Under the pieces are notes generated by a model. The model was given only the letters and a program-made list of their open reading frames with translations, was not told the DNA's origin and did no database searches. Shown piece after piece: positions 15,299 to 25,085 of a stretch of 42,037 bases of DNA. Made by a program: the position numbers and the translations under genes. Source of the DNA: Opitutaceae bacterium. Its GTDB lineage: Bacteria > Verrucomicrobiota > Verrucomicrobiia > Opitutales > Opitutaceae. How positions within the stretch are numbered: position 1 is the stretch's first letter; every line of letters starts with the position of its first letter. The stretch is from assembly GCA_003151515.1 (NCBI GenBank), contig PLXS01000003.1, positions 1-42,037 of the forward strand, in the 5' to 3' direction.

Positions 15299-17809
15299 TC
15301 AGTCGTCGTCTCCGTCGCCGTCCCTCGGCAGCTGTCGCACGAATGCGGCGTGCACGGGCGGCGGCATTCGCTCGGCCTCGCCCCGGACGGCCGCCCAGAT
15401 CACCCTGTTGAACGTCTGCTCGTCGATCAGGTCCTCCCGCGAGAAGTCGAACCGCGACGACACCGAGGCGGCCGCGCCCGCGCGCGTGTTCTTCCTGTCC
15501 ATGTCCACCTGCGCGGGAAGCGCCCTGAACGGCGCCGGGTCCGCCTTGGACTGGAAGCTCGACCTCATCGGCTCCGCGGCCGCGTCAAACTGTGACATCG
15601 GCTCAAGGCCGAGGATGAGCTCCATCGTCCGAAGCATCGAGCAGGTCGTGTACGGGGTCGAGTCCACGGCCCCGCGCCGCACGAATCCCCCGGCCACCAG
15701 CGCCTCGGTGCGGTGGGCGTCCACGTGGTCGGGTCCGTTCTGCGCGTCGTCCTCGACAACGAAGACGGCCGTCCTCTTCCAGAAGCGCGACTGGCTCAGG
15801 GCCTCGACGACGCGCCCGAGCGCGAGGTCGTTGTCCGCCACCATCGCCTCGGGCGACAGCTCGCCAAGCTTCGCCCCGAAGGTGTGGTCGTTGGGCAGCC
15901 GCACGATCTGCAGCCTGGGCATGTCCCCGGCGGCATCGTAGCGGTGCAGCTCCGAGATGAATTCCCGGGCGCGGTCGCAGTCCCTGTAGTGGAGGTCCCA
16001 GCCGCGGTAGGCCGGGTCGACGTGCCCCTTGAGCGCCGGCAGGTTCGAGTCGACGGGCATGCCGGCCTGCGAGGGGTTCACCGTGAACTCCCCATAGCTG
16101 CGGTAGGTGATCCCGGCTTTCGCCGCTCGGTCCCAGACGTAGCCGAGCACGGGGACCGCCGCCGCGTAGTGCCCCTCCGCCGGGTATGGCACGTGGGAAT
16201 CCTTCCTGCTGTAGTTCACCGGCCAGGACTTCTCCACGAACTCGGAGGAGTATCCCGCGGTGCTCCACTCGTGGCCGCTCGCGCTCACCTCGGCGTTGGC
16301 GTAGAAGTTGTCCAGCAGCACGAACTGCCGGGCGATGGCGTGGACGTTCGGCGTCACCTTCTCGGAGAAGAGGCACCTGGACGGGTCGCCGTTGCCCTCG
16401 GCCACGTCGCCCAGCACCTGGTCGTAGGTGCGGTTCTCCTTGATTATGTACACCACGTAGCGGATCGGGGAGGCGTCCCCAACCCGCTCCGGGATCGGGT
16501 CGCCCGCGAGGGCGCCGGCCGCGGCCGCGGGCCGGCAGCGCTGAGCGATCGCCGTCCATCCCGCCAAGGCCTGCTCGTAGGCGTCGCCGCGGGGAAGCCG
16601 GATGAGGCCCAGGGAGCCGCTGTAAAGATCGTACACCTTCTCCCATTTCGAGCCGGTCCAGCTCGGCTTCGCAGCGAGCCCGCGCGCGCTCAGCACAAGC
16701 AACGTGGCGCCGTCCGGGGTGACGCGAACCGACGTCGGGAACCAGCCAGTGGGTATGAAACCCAAGGGGCGGCCGCCGCCCCGCTCGCTCACGTCGAAGA
16801 CGGCGACGCTGTTCGTGTAGGCATTCGCGACGTAGAGCGTCCTCGCGTCCGGGGAGAGCGCCAGGCTGTCGGGCGTCGACCCAGGCAGGTCCTTCGGGGA
16901 CGCCGCGGACGAGAGCACCTCGGTGACCCTCCCGTCCCTGGAATCCATCACGGTCACGGAGTTGAGCCCGCCGTTCGAGACGAACAGGCGGCCGTCCGGC
17001 GCGAGGACAAGCTCGTTCGGGTGCAAGCCCGTGGGCCAGCGCCCGACAAGGCGCCCATCCGCGGTGTCGATCACCGCGACCGAGGATTCGCCCCAGAGGC
17101 TCACGTACGCCCGGCCGGCGCGCTCGTCCCAGGCGATGTTGAGGGGGTCGCTGTCGGCGATGAGCTCGTGGCCGCCCAGAACGTCCTCTGGGTTGACCGG
17201 GGCCGGCGCAGGCGCGTCGGCGGGCCGTCCCTCTCTCCCGAGCCTCGCCGTCCAGGCCACCGAGCCGGACCGCAGGTCGACGCGCACGACCCTGTTGTCA
17301 AACGAGAGCGCAGCCAGGGCGCAGGTTCCGTCGCGGGAGAGCGCGATCCCTGCGACGACCGACCTGCCAGGGGGGACGGCCGCGCGCACGTCGCCCCGCG
17401 GCGTAAGGCTGTCGCCGGAGACGGAGAACACGTGGAGCACCCCGTCGCTTGCGCCGCTGCAGACGAGGGTCGCCCCGTCCGCCGAAAACGAGACCCCGCA
17501 GAACGCCTCGTGGATCGTGGCGGATGCCACCACCCTGGCGGCCGCGATGTCGACCAGCCTCACCTCGTGGGCCCCGTGGCCCGCGTGCAGAACGGCCGCC
17601 AGCCGGCCCGTGGGGTCGACCGCGACGGCCACCGGGAAATCCCCCATGGCGACCTGCTGGCCGACGGGGCGGATGGGCCACTGGTTGTGCAGGAGCATGG
17701 ACCCGTCCGGCCTCAAGCCGGGAAGGACGCGGCGGCCCGCGTCCTGGCCCGGGGATGGCGCCGCGGCGGCGCCGATCGAAAGGGAGAGGAGGAGGGTCCT
17801 CGCCTTCAT
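15299..17809 (-). CDS. Exported beta-propeller plus phosphoesterase-family protein
   Basis: 836 residues with a signal peptide (MKARTLLLSLSIGAAAAPSPGQ). Residues about 40-440 contain YNCE/NHL-like propeller repeats (VAVAVDPTGRLAAVL, NELVLAPDGRLFVSNGG, SLALSPDARTLYVANAYTNSVAVFD). Residues about 470-780 form a phosphoesterase domain of the phospholipase C/acid phosphatase superfamily: YVVYIIKENRTYDQVLGD, FYANAEVSASGHEWSTAGY, RLPNDHTF, VFVVEDDAQNGPDHVDAHR. Metal-ligand residues of the alkaline phosphatase fold (E and N in KENRTYD, the D in VEDDAQ, the H in DHVDAHR) are present. The start follows pyrF by 5 nt with an AGGAG ribosome site overlapping the pyrF stop. The substrate is unknown. Confidence 0.85.
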   Translation of the reverse strand: MKARTLLLSLSIGAAAAPSPGQDAGRRVLPGLRPDGSMLLHNQWPIRPVGQQVAMGDFPVAVAVDPTGRLAAVLHAGHGAHEVRLVDIAAARVVASATIHEAFCGVSFSADGATLVCSGASDGVLHVFSVSGDSLTPRGDVRAAVPPGRSVVAGIALSRDGTCALAALSFDNRVVRVDLRSGSVAWTARLGREGRPADAPAPAPVNPEDVLGGHELIADSDPLNIAWDERAGRAYVSLWGESSVAVIDTADGRLVGRWPTGLHPNELVLAPDGRLFVSNGGLNSVTVMDSRDGRVTEVLSSAASPKDLPGSTPDSLALSPDARTLYVANAYTNSVAVFDVSERGGGRPLGFIPTGWFPTSVRVTPDGATLLVLSARGLAAKPSWTGSKWEKVYDLYSGSLGLIRLPRGDAYEQALAGWTAIAQRCRPAAAAGALAGDPIPERVGDASPIRYVVYIIKENRTYDQVLGDVAEGNGDPSRCLFSEKVTPNVHAIARQFVLLDNFYANAEVSASGHEWSTAGYSSEFVEKSWPVNYSRKDSHVPYPAEGHYAAAVPVLGYVWDRAAKAGITYRSYGEFTVNPSQAGMPVDSNLPALKGHVDPAYRGWDLHYRDCDRAREFISELHRYDAAGDMPRLQIVRLPNDHTFGAKLGELSPEAMVADNDLALGRVVEALSQSRFWKRTAVFVVEDDAQNGPDHVDAHRTEALVAGGFVRRGAVDSTPYTTCSMLRTMELILGLEPMSQFDAAAEPMRSSFQSKADPAPFRALPAQVDMDRKNTRAGAAASVSSRFDFSREDLIDEQTFNRVIWAAVRGEAERMPPPVHAAFVRQLPRDGDGDDD

Positions 17810-17814
17810 GGCTC

Positions 17815-18546
17815 CTAGCTCCCGAACAGCCCGGCGATCTTGGCCTGGATCTCCTCGGCCTTCGCGCGGGGGTCGGCGGCCTGCCGGATGGGGCGACCGA
17901 CCACGATGTAATCCGCGCCCCGCAGGAACGCGTCCTCGACATCCACCGTGCGCTTCTGGTCGTCCGCGGGGCGGTTCTCCACGGGCCGGATGCCGGGGCT
18001 CACGATCAGGAAGCTGCCGCCGAGCTCGCCGCGCAGGCGAGCGGCCTCCAGGCCCGAGGAGATGACCCCGTCGCAGCCCAGCTTGATCGCCCTCCTCGCC
18101 CGCGACAGCACGAGCTCCTCCGGGTCGCACTGGAAGCCGAGGTCGTCCAGGTCGCCCCTGTCGAGGCTCGTGAGGACCGTGACGGCCAGGATCTTGAGCC
18201 CCCCCTTGGCCGAGACCGCCGCCTCGAGCATTGAATCGTTGCCGTGCACGGTCGCGAATGCGACCCTGCGGCGCTGGAGCTGCTCGACGGCAAGCCTCAC
18301 GGTTTCCGGGACGTCGAAGAACTTGATGTCGGCGAAGACCTTCTTGCCCTGGGCGCCCAGCCACTCGACCATGTCGAAGTACTGGCCGCTCATCAGGAAT
18401 TGCAGGCCGAGCTTGTAGAATTCGACGGAGGCGCCGAGGCGCTCCACCCAGCGCTTGCCCTCGTCCATGCCCGGCACGTCAAGGGCGAAGATCAGGCGCT
18501 CGCGCGCCGGGATGGGTTTCGACGAGAGGTTGTTTGCGCAGGCCAC
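17815..18546 (-). CDS. pyrF: Orotidine 5'-phosphate decarboxylase
   Basis: About 243 residues from a GTG at 18546. The catalytic motif FADIKFFDVPETV supplies the D-x-K-x-x-D array (D73, K75, D78). The N-terminal IFALDV, central ILAVTVLTSL and C-terminal GGSFLIVSPGIRP, ADYIVVGRPI (phosphate-binding) are family hallmarks. It makes UMP from OMP in the cytoplasm. The frame stays open far upstream but the region beyond 18550 overlaps the divergent parA promoter and reads as nonsense. GTG 18564 and TTG positions further up are alternatives because no ATG is available. Confidence 0.9.
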   Translation of the reverse strand: MACANNLSSKPIPARERLIFALDVPGMDEGKRWVERLGASVEFYKLGLQFLMSGQYFDMVEWLGAQGKKVFADIKFFDVPETVRLAVEQLQRRRVAFATVHGNDSMLEAAVSAKGGLKILAVTVLTSLDRGDLDDLGFQCDPEELVLSRARRAIKLGCDGVISSGLEAARLRGELGGSFLIVSPGIRPVENRPADDQKRTVDVEDAFLRGADYIVVGRPIRQAADPRAKAEEIQAKIAGLFGS

Positions 18547-18633
18547 CGCCCAAGATGCCACCCATGCGGGGGCCCCGGTCAAGACCGAACGCCGCACGCG
18601 CGGAATTGACGCCGCGGCATTCCGAAAACGAGA

Positions 18634-19419
18634 ATGGCCCCAATGGCCACCACCGTCTTCACCATCGCAAACCAGAAGGGCGGCGTCGGCAAGACCACGA
18701 CCGCCGTCAACCTGGCGGCCGGCCTCGCCGAGCGAAAGATCCACACCCTGCTGATCGACCTGGACCCCCAGGCAAACGCGACGAGCTCGCTGGGAATCGA
18801 GAAGCAGGAGGGAAGGAGCCTCTACTCGGCCCTGCACGGCGAGGGCGAGGCGCTTTCCCTGGTCACTCCCACGGCGTACGAGCACCTGGCCCTCATCCCG
18901 AGCGAGGAGGACCTCGCGGCGGCCGAGATAGAGCTTTCGCAGACCGAGAACTACCTGATGAGGCTGCGCAGCGTCCTCTTGCCGGTGGTCGCTTCGGGCG
19001 GCTTCAGGGCCATAATCATTGATTGCCCGCCGGCCTTGGGGTTGCTCTCGATGAACAGCCTCGCGGCCGCGGACTTCCTGCTGATCACGCTGCAGTGCGA
19101 GTACATGGCGCTCGAGGGGCTTGGCCAGATCCTGCGAAACGTCGAGAGGCTAAAGACCGCGGGCATCAACCCCGCCCTGGAGCTGGGGGGGATCGTGATG
19201 ACCATGTTCGACGTGCGCACGAGCCTGTCGCGCCAGGTGGTCGAGGAGGTGAAGACCCACATGCCCGACAAGATATTCTCGTCAATCATCCCGAGGACGG
19301 TGCGCCTGAGCGAGGCCCCGAGCTTCGGCAAGCCCATCTTCGCCTATGACCCGACGAGCTCCGGCTGCACCGCCTACCGCAACCTTGCGGCCGAGGTGGT
19401 GAAACGCTTCGGCATATGA
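18634..19419 (+). CDS. parA: ParA/Soj-family chromosome-partitioning ATPase
   Basis: 261 residues. The deviant Walker A NQKGGVGKTTTAVNLA, LLIDLDPQANATSSLG and IIIDCPPALGLLSMNSL match ParA/Soj. ATG 18643 is an alternative start giving MATTVFTIANQKGG. Soj-type ATPases act with ParB and centromere sites in origin segregation; no parB is next to it here. It ends in an ATGA overlap with an ABC-2 permease and so is translationally linked to a membrane-transport and RNA/DNA repair operon, which is an unusual neighbourhood. Confidence 0.93.
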   Translation: MAPMATTVFTIANQKGGVGKTTTAVNLAAGLAERKIHTLLIDLDPQANATSSLGIEKQEGRSLYSALHGEGEALSLVTPTAYEHLALIPSEEDLAAAEIELSQTENYLMRLRSVLLPVVASGGFRAIIIDCPPALGLLSMNSLAAADFLLITLQCEYMALEGLGQILRNVERLKTAGINPALELGGIVMTMFDVRTSLSRQVVEEVKTHMPDKIFSSIIPRTVRLSEAPSFGKPIFAYDPTSSGCTAYRNLAAEVVKRFGI

Positions 19420-20213
19420 CCAAGTACGGCCACGCCTTCGTCATCGGGCTGCAGAGCAACCTGATCTACCGCTGGAACTTCGCGGTCAGGAGCCTCTTCT
19501 GGTTCTTCCACCTCGTTGTGGTCTTCATCCTCTGGGGGGCGGTGTTCGCGGGCAAGGCCGGGATCGGCGGCTTCACCTTCGCCCAGACGCTCACCTACTT
19601 CGTCGTCGTCTTCATCCTGCAGTTCTTCATTGGCGCCTTCAACGAGGACTACCAGATAAGCGAGGACATCCGCAACGGCCTCATCAACCAGTTCCTGCTC
19701 AAGCCCATCAACTACTTCGCGTACCGCCTGAGCGTCTTCGCCGCTGCGCGCGTGGTGTCGGGCTTCTTCGGCGTGCTGGCCCTTGCCGCGGCGCTCCCCT
19801 TCTTCCGGGGCTACCTCGACCTCCCGCACGAGGGGTGGAGGCTCGCCCTCGGGCTGCCGGCGATGGCTCTCACGGCCGTCATCCAGTTCAGCATCGCATA
19901 CTGCTTCGGGCTCCTCGCCTTCTGGTTCCTCGAGATCCAGGGGTTCGTCATCCTGTCGATGGCCGTCGAGAACCTCCTGGGCGGGCAGATCTTCCCCCTG
20001 GACCTTCTGCCGCACGCGGCGTTCAACGCGGCGCGCTTCCTGCCGTTCTTCTACCAGGCGTACTTCCCGGCCGCGATCCTCACGGGGCGCCAGGGCATCG
20101 ACTTCGCCGTGCAGGGCCTCGCCATCCAGGCCGCCTGGGCGTTCATCCTCGTGTGCCTCGCGGAGGCGATCTGGAGGCGCGGGCTTCGCCACCACACCGC
20201 GGCCGGCGGCTAG
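19416..20213 (+). CDS. ABC-2 family transporter permease, first of a pair
   Basis: 265 residues with about six hydrophobic segments. The sequence YQISEDIRNGLINQFLLKPINYFAYRLS matches the conserved intracellular loop of ABC-2 permeases of the DUF990 (Pfam ABC2_membrane_6-like) type, and the gene overlaps parA by ATGA. The family works as a heterodimer with the next gene plus a cytoplasmic ABC ATPase to export an unidentified substrate. No ATPase gene is in this window; parA sits where the ATPase gene is commonly found. Confidence 0.85.
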   Translation: MTKYGHAFVIGLQSNLIYRWNFAVRSLFWFFHLVVVFILWGAVFAGKAGIGGFTFAQTLTYFVVVFILQFFIGAFNEDYQISEDIRNGLINQFLLKPINYFAYRLSVFAAARVVSGFFGVLALAAALPFFRGYLDLPHEGWRLALGLPAMALTAVIQFSIAYCFGLLAFWFLEIQGFVILSMAVENLLGGQIFPLDLLPHAAFNAARFLPFFYQAYFPAAILTGRQGIDFAVQGLAIQAAWAFILVCLAEAIWRRGLRHHTAAGG

Positions 20214-20218
20214 GACCC

Positions 20219-21019
20219 ATGGAGACGCTTTCCAGGTACCTCCGCATCTGGTTTGCGAGCGCCCGCTACTCGCTCGTGCGCGCCACCATGTTCCGGGGCG
20301 ACCTCTTCATCTGGGCCCTGGTTGAGTTCTTCTGGATCTCGGTCAACGTGGTCATGATCGGCGTCATCTACAGCCACACGGCCTTGGTCGCAGGATGGAA
20401 CATGTACGAGATGATGATCCTCGTGGGGACCTCCATGCTGATCCAGCGCTTCCTCATGGCCTTCTTCTGGAGCGGAATCTTCGAGATGGGCCGAAATGTG
20501 CGAAACGGCCTCTTCGACTTCATCCTGGCGCAGCCGGGCGACCCGCTCTTCATGGCCTCCACGCGCAAGCTCGAGCTTGACGGGCTCATCAACTCGTTCG
20601 TCGCGGCCTCCCTCGTCGTCTACTCGGCAGCGAAGCTCGGGCTGCGGCCCGGCGTCGGCGACATCGCCCTCTACGCGGCCATGGTCGCCTGCGGCGTCGT
20701 GATCCACTTCGGCGCCCTGGTGATCGCCATGTCGCTAGCCTTCTGGATCACGAGCTCCCAGGGGGTCGAGGGAAGCTACTTCACGCTCATGGAGTTTTCG
20801 CGGCTGCCCAAGGAGGCGTTCCACAGGGGGCTCGTGAGCGTGGTCTTCGTCTGGATCCTGCCCGCCGTCGTGGTCAGCAACGCGCCGGCCCGCGTCCTCC
20901 TGCACGGCTTCCAGGCCTCGTGGGCCGCTTGGCTGGGGGCCGCCACGCTCTGCTGGTTCGCCCTCTCGGTGCTGGTGTTCAGGCTTGGCCTCAGGCGCTA
21001 CACGAGCGCCTCCTCATGA
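20219..21019 (+). CDS. ABC-2 family transporter permease, second of a pair
   Basis: 266 residues from ATG 20219. About six membrane segments; the loop FEMGRNVRNGLFDFILAQPGDPLFMAST is the counterpart of NGLINQFLLKPI in the preceding gene, so the two are paralogous halves of a heterodimer. It starts 5 nt after the previous stop and overlaps rnc by ATGA. A nucleotide-binding partner must be encoded elsewhere if the transporter is functional. Confidence 0.85.
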   Translation: METLSRYLRIWFASARYSLVRATMFRGDLFIWALVEFFWISVNVVMIGVIYSHTALVAGWNMYEMMILVGTSMLIQRFLMAFFWSGIFEMGRNVRNGLFDFILAQPGDPLFMASTRKLELDGLINSFVAASLVVYSAAKLGLRPGVGDIALYAAMVACGVVIHFGALVIAMSLAFWITSSQGVEGSYFTLMEFSRLPKEAFHRGLVSVVFVWILPAVVVSNAPARVLLHGFQASWAAWLGAATLCWFALSVLVFRLGLRRYTSASS

Positions 21020-21723
21020 GCGGCGACCTTGCGGCGCTCCAGGCCAGGATCGGGCACGCCTTCCGCGACCCCGCTATGCTGGAGCGCGCCCTCACCCACC
21101 CCTCCTGGGTCCAAGACAATCCGGGCGGCGGCGAGAACAACCAGCGCCTCGAGTTCCTCGGGGACTCGGTTCTGCAGCTCGTGCTGACCGAGGCCCTCTT
21201 CGCCCTCCACCCCGCCGACCGCGAGGGGAACTTGACGCGACGGCGCGCCGTGCTCGGCAACGGGGCCTTCCTCGCCCGACTCTCGCGAGAGATAGGCCTG
21301 GAAGCGCACCTGCGGCTCGGGTCCGGCGAGGAGGCCGCGGGGGGCCGCGTGCGCAACGCCGCCCTCGAGGACGCCTTCGAGGCCCTCCTGGGCGCCGTTT
21401 ACTTGGACGGGGGCCTCGAGATCGCGCGGCGCGTGGCGCTGGGGATCTACGGGGACATTCCGGGAAGGCTGGCGGCCCTCGAGGGCCACGCGAACCCCAA
21501 GGGCCGCCTCCAGGAGATCGTCCAGCCGCTGCACGGAAACCGCGCCCTGCGCTACGAGGTGCTGGCCACCGAGGGCGCCGACCACGAGAAGAGGTACGAG
21601 GTCGCCGTGTTCCTGCTCGAGCGCCGGATAGGATCCGGCAGCGGGTCCTCCAAGAAGCTCGCCGAGGAGGGGGCGGCTAGGGCCGCCCTGGTCACGCTGG
21701 CCGCCGAGACGCCTGGCAAATGA
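21016..21723 (+). CDS. rnc: Ribonuclease III
   Basis: 235 residues. The RNase III signature NQRLEFLGDSVLQLVLTEALF contains the metal ligands. ALEDAFEALLGAVYLDGG supplies the second acidic set. The C-terminal double-stranded RNA-binding domain ends GSGSSKKLAEEGAARAAL. It processes rRNA precursors and other structured RNAs in the cytoplasm. It overlaps the upstream permease gene and the downstream mfd gene by ATGA, so translation of the operon is probably coupled throughout. Confidence 0.96.
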   Translation: MSGDLAALQARIGHAFRDPAMLERALTHPSWVQDNPGGGENNQRLEFLGDSVLQLVLTEALFALHPADREGNLTRRRAVLGNGAFLARLSREIGLEAHLRLGSGEEAAGGRVRNAALEDAFEALLGAVYLDGGLEIARRVALGIYGDIPGRLAALEGHANPKGRLQEIVQPLHGNRALRYEVLATEGADHEKRYEVAVFLLERRIGSGSGSSKKLAEEGAARAALVTLAAETPGK

Positions 21724-24700
21724 CGGTCGCCGCTAGGCACAAGATTGTCGGCGTCTGCCCGGCGGCGCGGGCCGCCGTCCTCGCCGAGGCGATGCGGGCG
21801 CAGCCGGGCTGCGTTTGGCTGGTGGTCGCGCAGGACCTCAAGGGCGCTGAGCAGCTTGCCGAGGACACGGCGTTCTTCCTTCGCGCCTGCGGCCAGCCCG
21901 CCGAGGCCCTCGTCTTCCCGGAATCGATGGCCGACAGCCGCGACATGAGGGAGGCGTTCGCCGCGTCGGGCGACCGCCTGACCGTCCTGTCGAAGCTCCG
22001 GGAGGCGCTCGCCGCCGCGCCAGCCGGCGTCCTCGCCGTGTTCACGACTCCGACCTCGCTCCTGCAGGCCGTGCCCTCGCTCGAGAAGTACGCGGCGAGC
22101 GAGGTGGTCCTCGCGCGCGGCTCGCGCCAGCCCTTCAAGGAGGTCCTAGAGAAGCTGCGCGAGCTCGACTATGACAGCGAGGCGGTCTGCGAGTCCCCGG
22201 GGCACTACGCGATCCGCGGCGGCATCATCGACGTCTACCCGGTGACCGCCCCCGAGCCGTATCGCCTCGACTTCTTCGGGGACGACATCGAGGACATCCG
22301 GGCGTTCGACCCCGTCACCCAGCGCTCGGGGGCCAGGATCGAGCGCATCTCGGTCGCCGCCTCCCCCAGGGTGCGCCTCGAGCCCGCGAAGACGGGGCTG
22401 TCGGACTATCTGCGGGCGGGCGCGCGCATCGCCCTCGTCGAGCCCGCGGCCCTTGAGGAGGAGTTCAGGGCCTTCTCCTCCGAGGGGGAGGACGGCCTCG
22501 CTCCCCTGCTCGGCAGGTGCGCCGCGGTCTACGGCCTCTCCGATATCGACGAGGCCGCCGATCTCTTTGCAGAGCCCGATTCGGAGGTCGTCTGGGACAC
22601 CGAGAGCCTTGAGCACCACAGGAGCCTGCCGGCCGAGACCCTGCTCGCCCGGGACCGGCTTCAGGCCGAGGACGAGGCTAGGCGGTCGTTCCTCGCCCAG
22701 CTCTCGGCCTGGGCGCGCCAGGGGTACGCGGTGGCATTCGCCGCCTCCAAGGAGGGCGAGGAGAAGCGCATGCGCGAGATCCTTTCCGCCGACGAGTCCC
22801 TGGCGCGCCTCGAGCCCGCGTTCCTTCGCGGCAACCTGAACGAGGGCTTCCGCGCAACGTCTAGGCCCGGGGCCGCAGCCTCGCTGGCAGGGGGCGCCAG
22901 GGGCCTCGTCCTGGTCACGGAAACCGAGGTTTTCGGGCGCAAGAGGATCCGTCGGGGCGCATCCCGCGGGCGCGCCCATGCCCCCGCCGCCCAGGTCGAC
23001 CAGCTCCTCGACTTTTCGGAGCTCGTCGAGGGCGACTTCGTCGTCCACCTGCAGCACGGGATCGCCCTCTACAGGGGCCTCACGAAGATCGAGACCGCGC
23101 AGGGGCTGCGCGAGGTGATCTCGGTCGAGTTCGACGATGGCGTGACTCTGCACGTGCCCCTCCAGGAGTCGCACCTGCTCAGCCGCTACGTGGGCCTGGG
23201 CAGGCTCAAGCCGAAGCTCGGCAAGATCGGGAGCGGCCGCTGGGAGAAGGCGCGGCGGGCCGCCGAGGAGGCCACCGTGGACCTTGCCGCGGAGCTGCTG
23301 CGCGTCCAGGCGAGCCGGGAGTCCCAGGAGGGCTTCGCGTACCCGGAGGACACAGAGTGGCAGAGGGAATTCGAGGCCTCGTTCCCCTTCACCGAAACGC
23401 CCGGGCAGCAGACCGCAATCGACGAGACCAAGCGCGACATGGAGCGCAAGAGGCCGATGGACCGGCTGATCTGCGGCGACGTGGGCTTCGGCAAGACCGA
23501 GGTCGCCATCCGGGCGGCCTTCAAGGCGGTCCAGGCGGGCAAGCAGGTGGTCGTCCTCGTGCCCACGACCGTCCTCGCCCAGCAGCACCTCAACACGTTT
23601 CGCGAGCGGATGGCCGGCTATCCGGTCTCGATCGAGATGCTGAGCCGGTTCCGCTCGCCCTCGGAGCAGCGCGCCATACTCGACGCCCTCTCCAAGGGCG
23701 GCGTCGACATCCTGGTCGGCACCCACCGGCTTCTCCAGCGCGACGTCGCGCCGAGGGACCTGGGGCTTGTCGTTATCGACGAGGAGCAGCGCTTCGGCGT
23801 GCGCCACAAGGAGGTCTTCAAGTCGATGAGGGCCACGGTCGACGTGCTCTCGATGAGCGCGACGCCCATCCCCAGGACGCTCTACATGGCGCTCACGAGC
23901 GCCCGCGACATGAGCGTCATCGACACGGCGCCGGTCGACCGCCACCCGATCCAGACAATCGTGAAGACCTACGACGAGCAGGTCGTCGTCGATGCGATCA
24001 GGCACGAGATGCGCCGCGGCGGCCAGGTCTTCTACCTGCACAACCGCGTGGCGACGATCGACCTCGTGGCCCAGCGCCTGCGCCAGATGATGCCCGACCT
24101 CTCATTCGGCGTCGGACACGGCCGGATGAAGGCCTCTGGCCTCGAGCGGGTGATGACGGACTTCGTCGCCGGCCGCTACAACGTGCTCATCTGCACCACG
24201 ATCATCGAGAGCGGGCTGGACATCCCCAACTGCAACACGCTGATCATCGAGGGCGCCGACCGCTTCGGGCTGTCGCAGCTCTACCAGTTGCGCGGCCGGG
24301 TTGGGAGGTTCAAGCACCAAGCCTACGCCTACCTGCTGCTGCACCGGCACAGCCGCCTCCTCGATGCGGCCCGCCAGAGGATGAACACGCTTCGACAGCA
24401 CACGCAGCTGGGGGCCGGCTTCAGGATCGCCATGCGCGACCTCGAGCTCAGGGGCGCGGGAAACCTGCTCGGATCCGAGCAGAGCGGGCACATCGCCGGT
24501 GTCGGGTTCGAGCTGTACTGCCAGCTGCTGCGCCAGTCGATCGCCCGGCTCAGGGGCGACAAGGCCGCCGCGGCGATACGCGCCAGCGTGAAGCTGGACT
24601 TCGTCTTCGTGGGCGAGGGCCCCGCCGCCGAGGGCTCGCCCCTCGGCCGCCGCGAGGACGGCTACACAGCGATCAAGGACGCCGAGGACCTGGCCGGCGG

Positions 24701-25085
24701 GGCCGACGTGGGCCGGATCCAGGGCCGGATTCCCTCGGCCTACATCGGCGAGACGCGTCTGCGCATTGAGCAGTACAGGCGCCTCGCGATGGCCGACTCC
24801 GTGAAGGCCGTGCGCCAGATCGAGGCGGAGCTTGCAGATAGGTTCGGGAAGCCGGTCCCCGAAGTGCGCACCCTGCTTCAGGTCACCGAGATCCGCGTGA
24901 TTGCGGAACAAAAGGGCATACTTTCCGTCGAAACGGAGTCTAACCGCCTAAAGTGCCTGCGCGGAAGCGGCAAACGGGACGACTGGGTGATGGTTGGATC
25001 CCGGTTTCCAAGGTTGACCGCGCCGCGCCCCCATCTACGGTTGAAGGAGATTATCGCCTTTCTGAACCATCTGCCGAATCCATGA
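21720..25085 (+). CDS. mfd: Transcription-repair coupling factor Mfd
   Basis: 1121 residues, normal length. The N-terminal UvrB-like region holds YDSEAVCESPGHYAIRGGIIDVYP (about 145-170). The RNA-polymerase-interacting domain has LVEGDFVVHLQHGIALYRGL (about 435-455). The translocase has Walker A GDVGFGKT (586-593) and DEEQ (687-690). RecG-like motifs follow (ICTTIIESGLDIPNCNTLII, QLYQLRGRVGR). The C-terminal TRCF domain closes the protein. It removes stalled RNA polymerase and recruits UvrA to transcribed-strand lesions. It starts in an ATGA overlap with rnc and ends in another with surA. Confidence 0.97.
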   Translation: MTVAARHKIVGVCPAARAAVLAEAMRAQPGCVWLVVAQDLKGAEQLAEDTAFFLRACGQPAEALVFPESMADSRDMREAFAASGDRLTVLSKLREALAAAPAGVLAVFTTPTSLLQAVPSLEKYAASEVVLARGSRQPFKEVLEKLRELDYDSEAVCESPGHYAIRGGIIDVYPVTAPEPYRLDFFGDDIEDIRAFDPVTQRSGARIERISVAASPRVRLEPAKTGLSDYLRAGARIALVEPAALEEEFRAFSSEGEDGLAPLLGRCAAVYGLSDIDEAADLFAEPDSEVVWDTESLEHHRSLPAETLLARDRLQAEDEARRSFLAQLSAWARQGYAVAFAASKEGEEKRMREILSADESLARLEPAFLRGNLNEGFRATSRPGAAASLAGGARGLVLVTETEVFGRKRIRRGASRGRAHAPAAQVDQLLDFSELVEGDFVVHLQHGIALYRGLTKIETAQGLREVISVEFDDGVTLHVPLQESHLLSRYVGLGRLKPKLGKIGSGRWEKARRAAEEATVDLAAELLRVQASRESQEGFAYPEDTEWQREFEASFPFTETPGQQTAIDETKRDMERKRPMDRLICGDVGFGKTEVAIRAAFKAVQAGKQVVVLVPTTVLAQQHLNTFRERMAGYPVSIEMLSRFRSPSEQRAILDALSKGGVDILVGTHRLLQRDVAPRDLGLVVIDEEQRFGVRHKEVFKSMRATVDVLSMSATPIPRTLYMALTSARDMSVIDTAPVDRHPIQTIVKTYDEQVVVDAIRHEMRRGGQVFYLHNRVATIDLVAQRLRQMMPDLSFGVGHGRMKASGLERVMTDFVAGRYNVLICTTIIESGLDIPNCNTLIIEGADRFGLSQLYQLRGRVGRFKHQAYAYLLLHRHSRLLDAARQRMNTLRQHTQLGAGFRIAMRDLELRGAGNLLGSEQSGHIAGVGFELYCQLLRQSIARLRGDKAAAAIRASVKLDFVFVGEGPAAEGSPLGRREDGYTAIKDAEDLAGGADVGRIQGRIPSAYIGETRLRIEQYRRLAMADSVKAVRQIEAELADRFGKPVPEVRTLLQVTEIRVIAEQKGILSVETESNRLKCLRGSGKRDDWVMVGSRFPRLTAPRPHLRLKEIIAFLNHLPNP

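Noticed and set aside
22146..24041. 631-codon minus-strand open frame inside mfd
   Set aside because: Shadow of mfd; no motif and biased composition.
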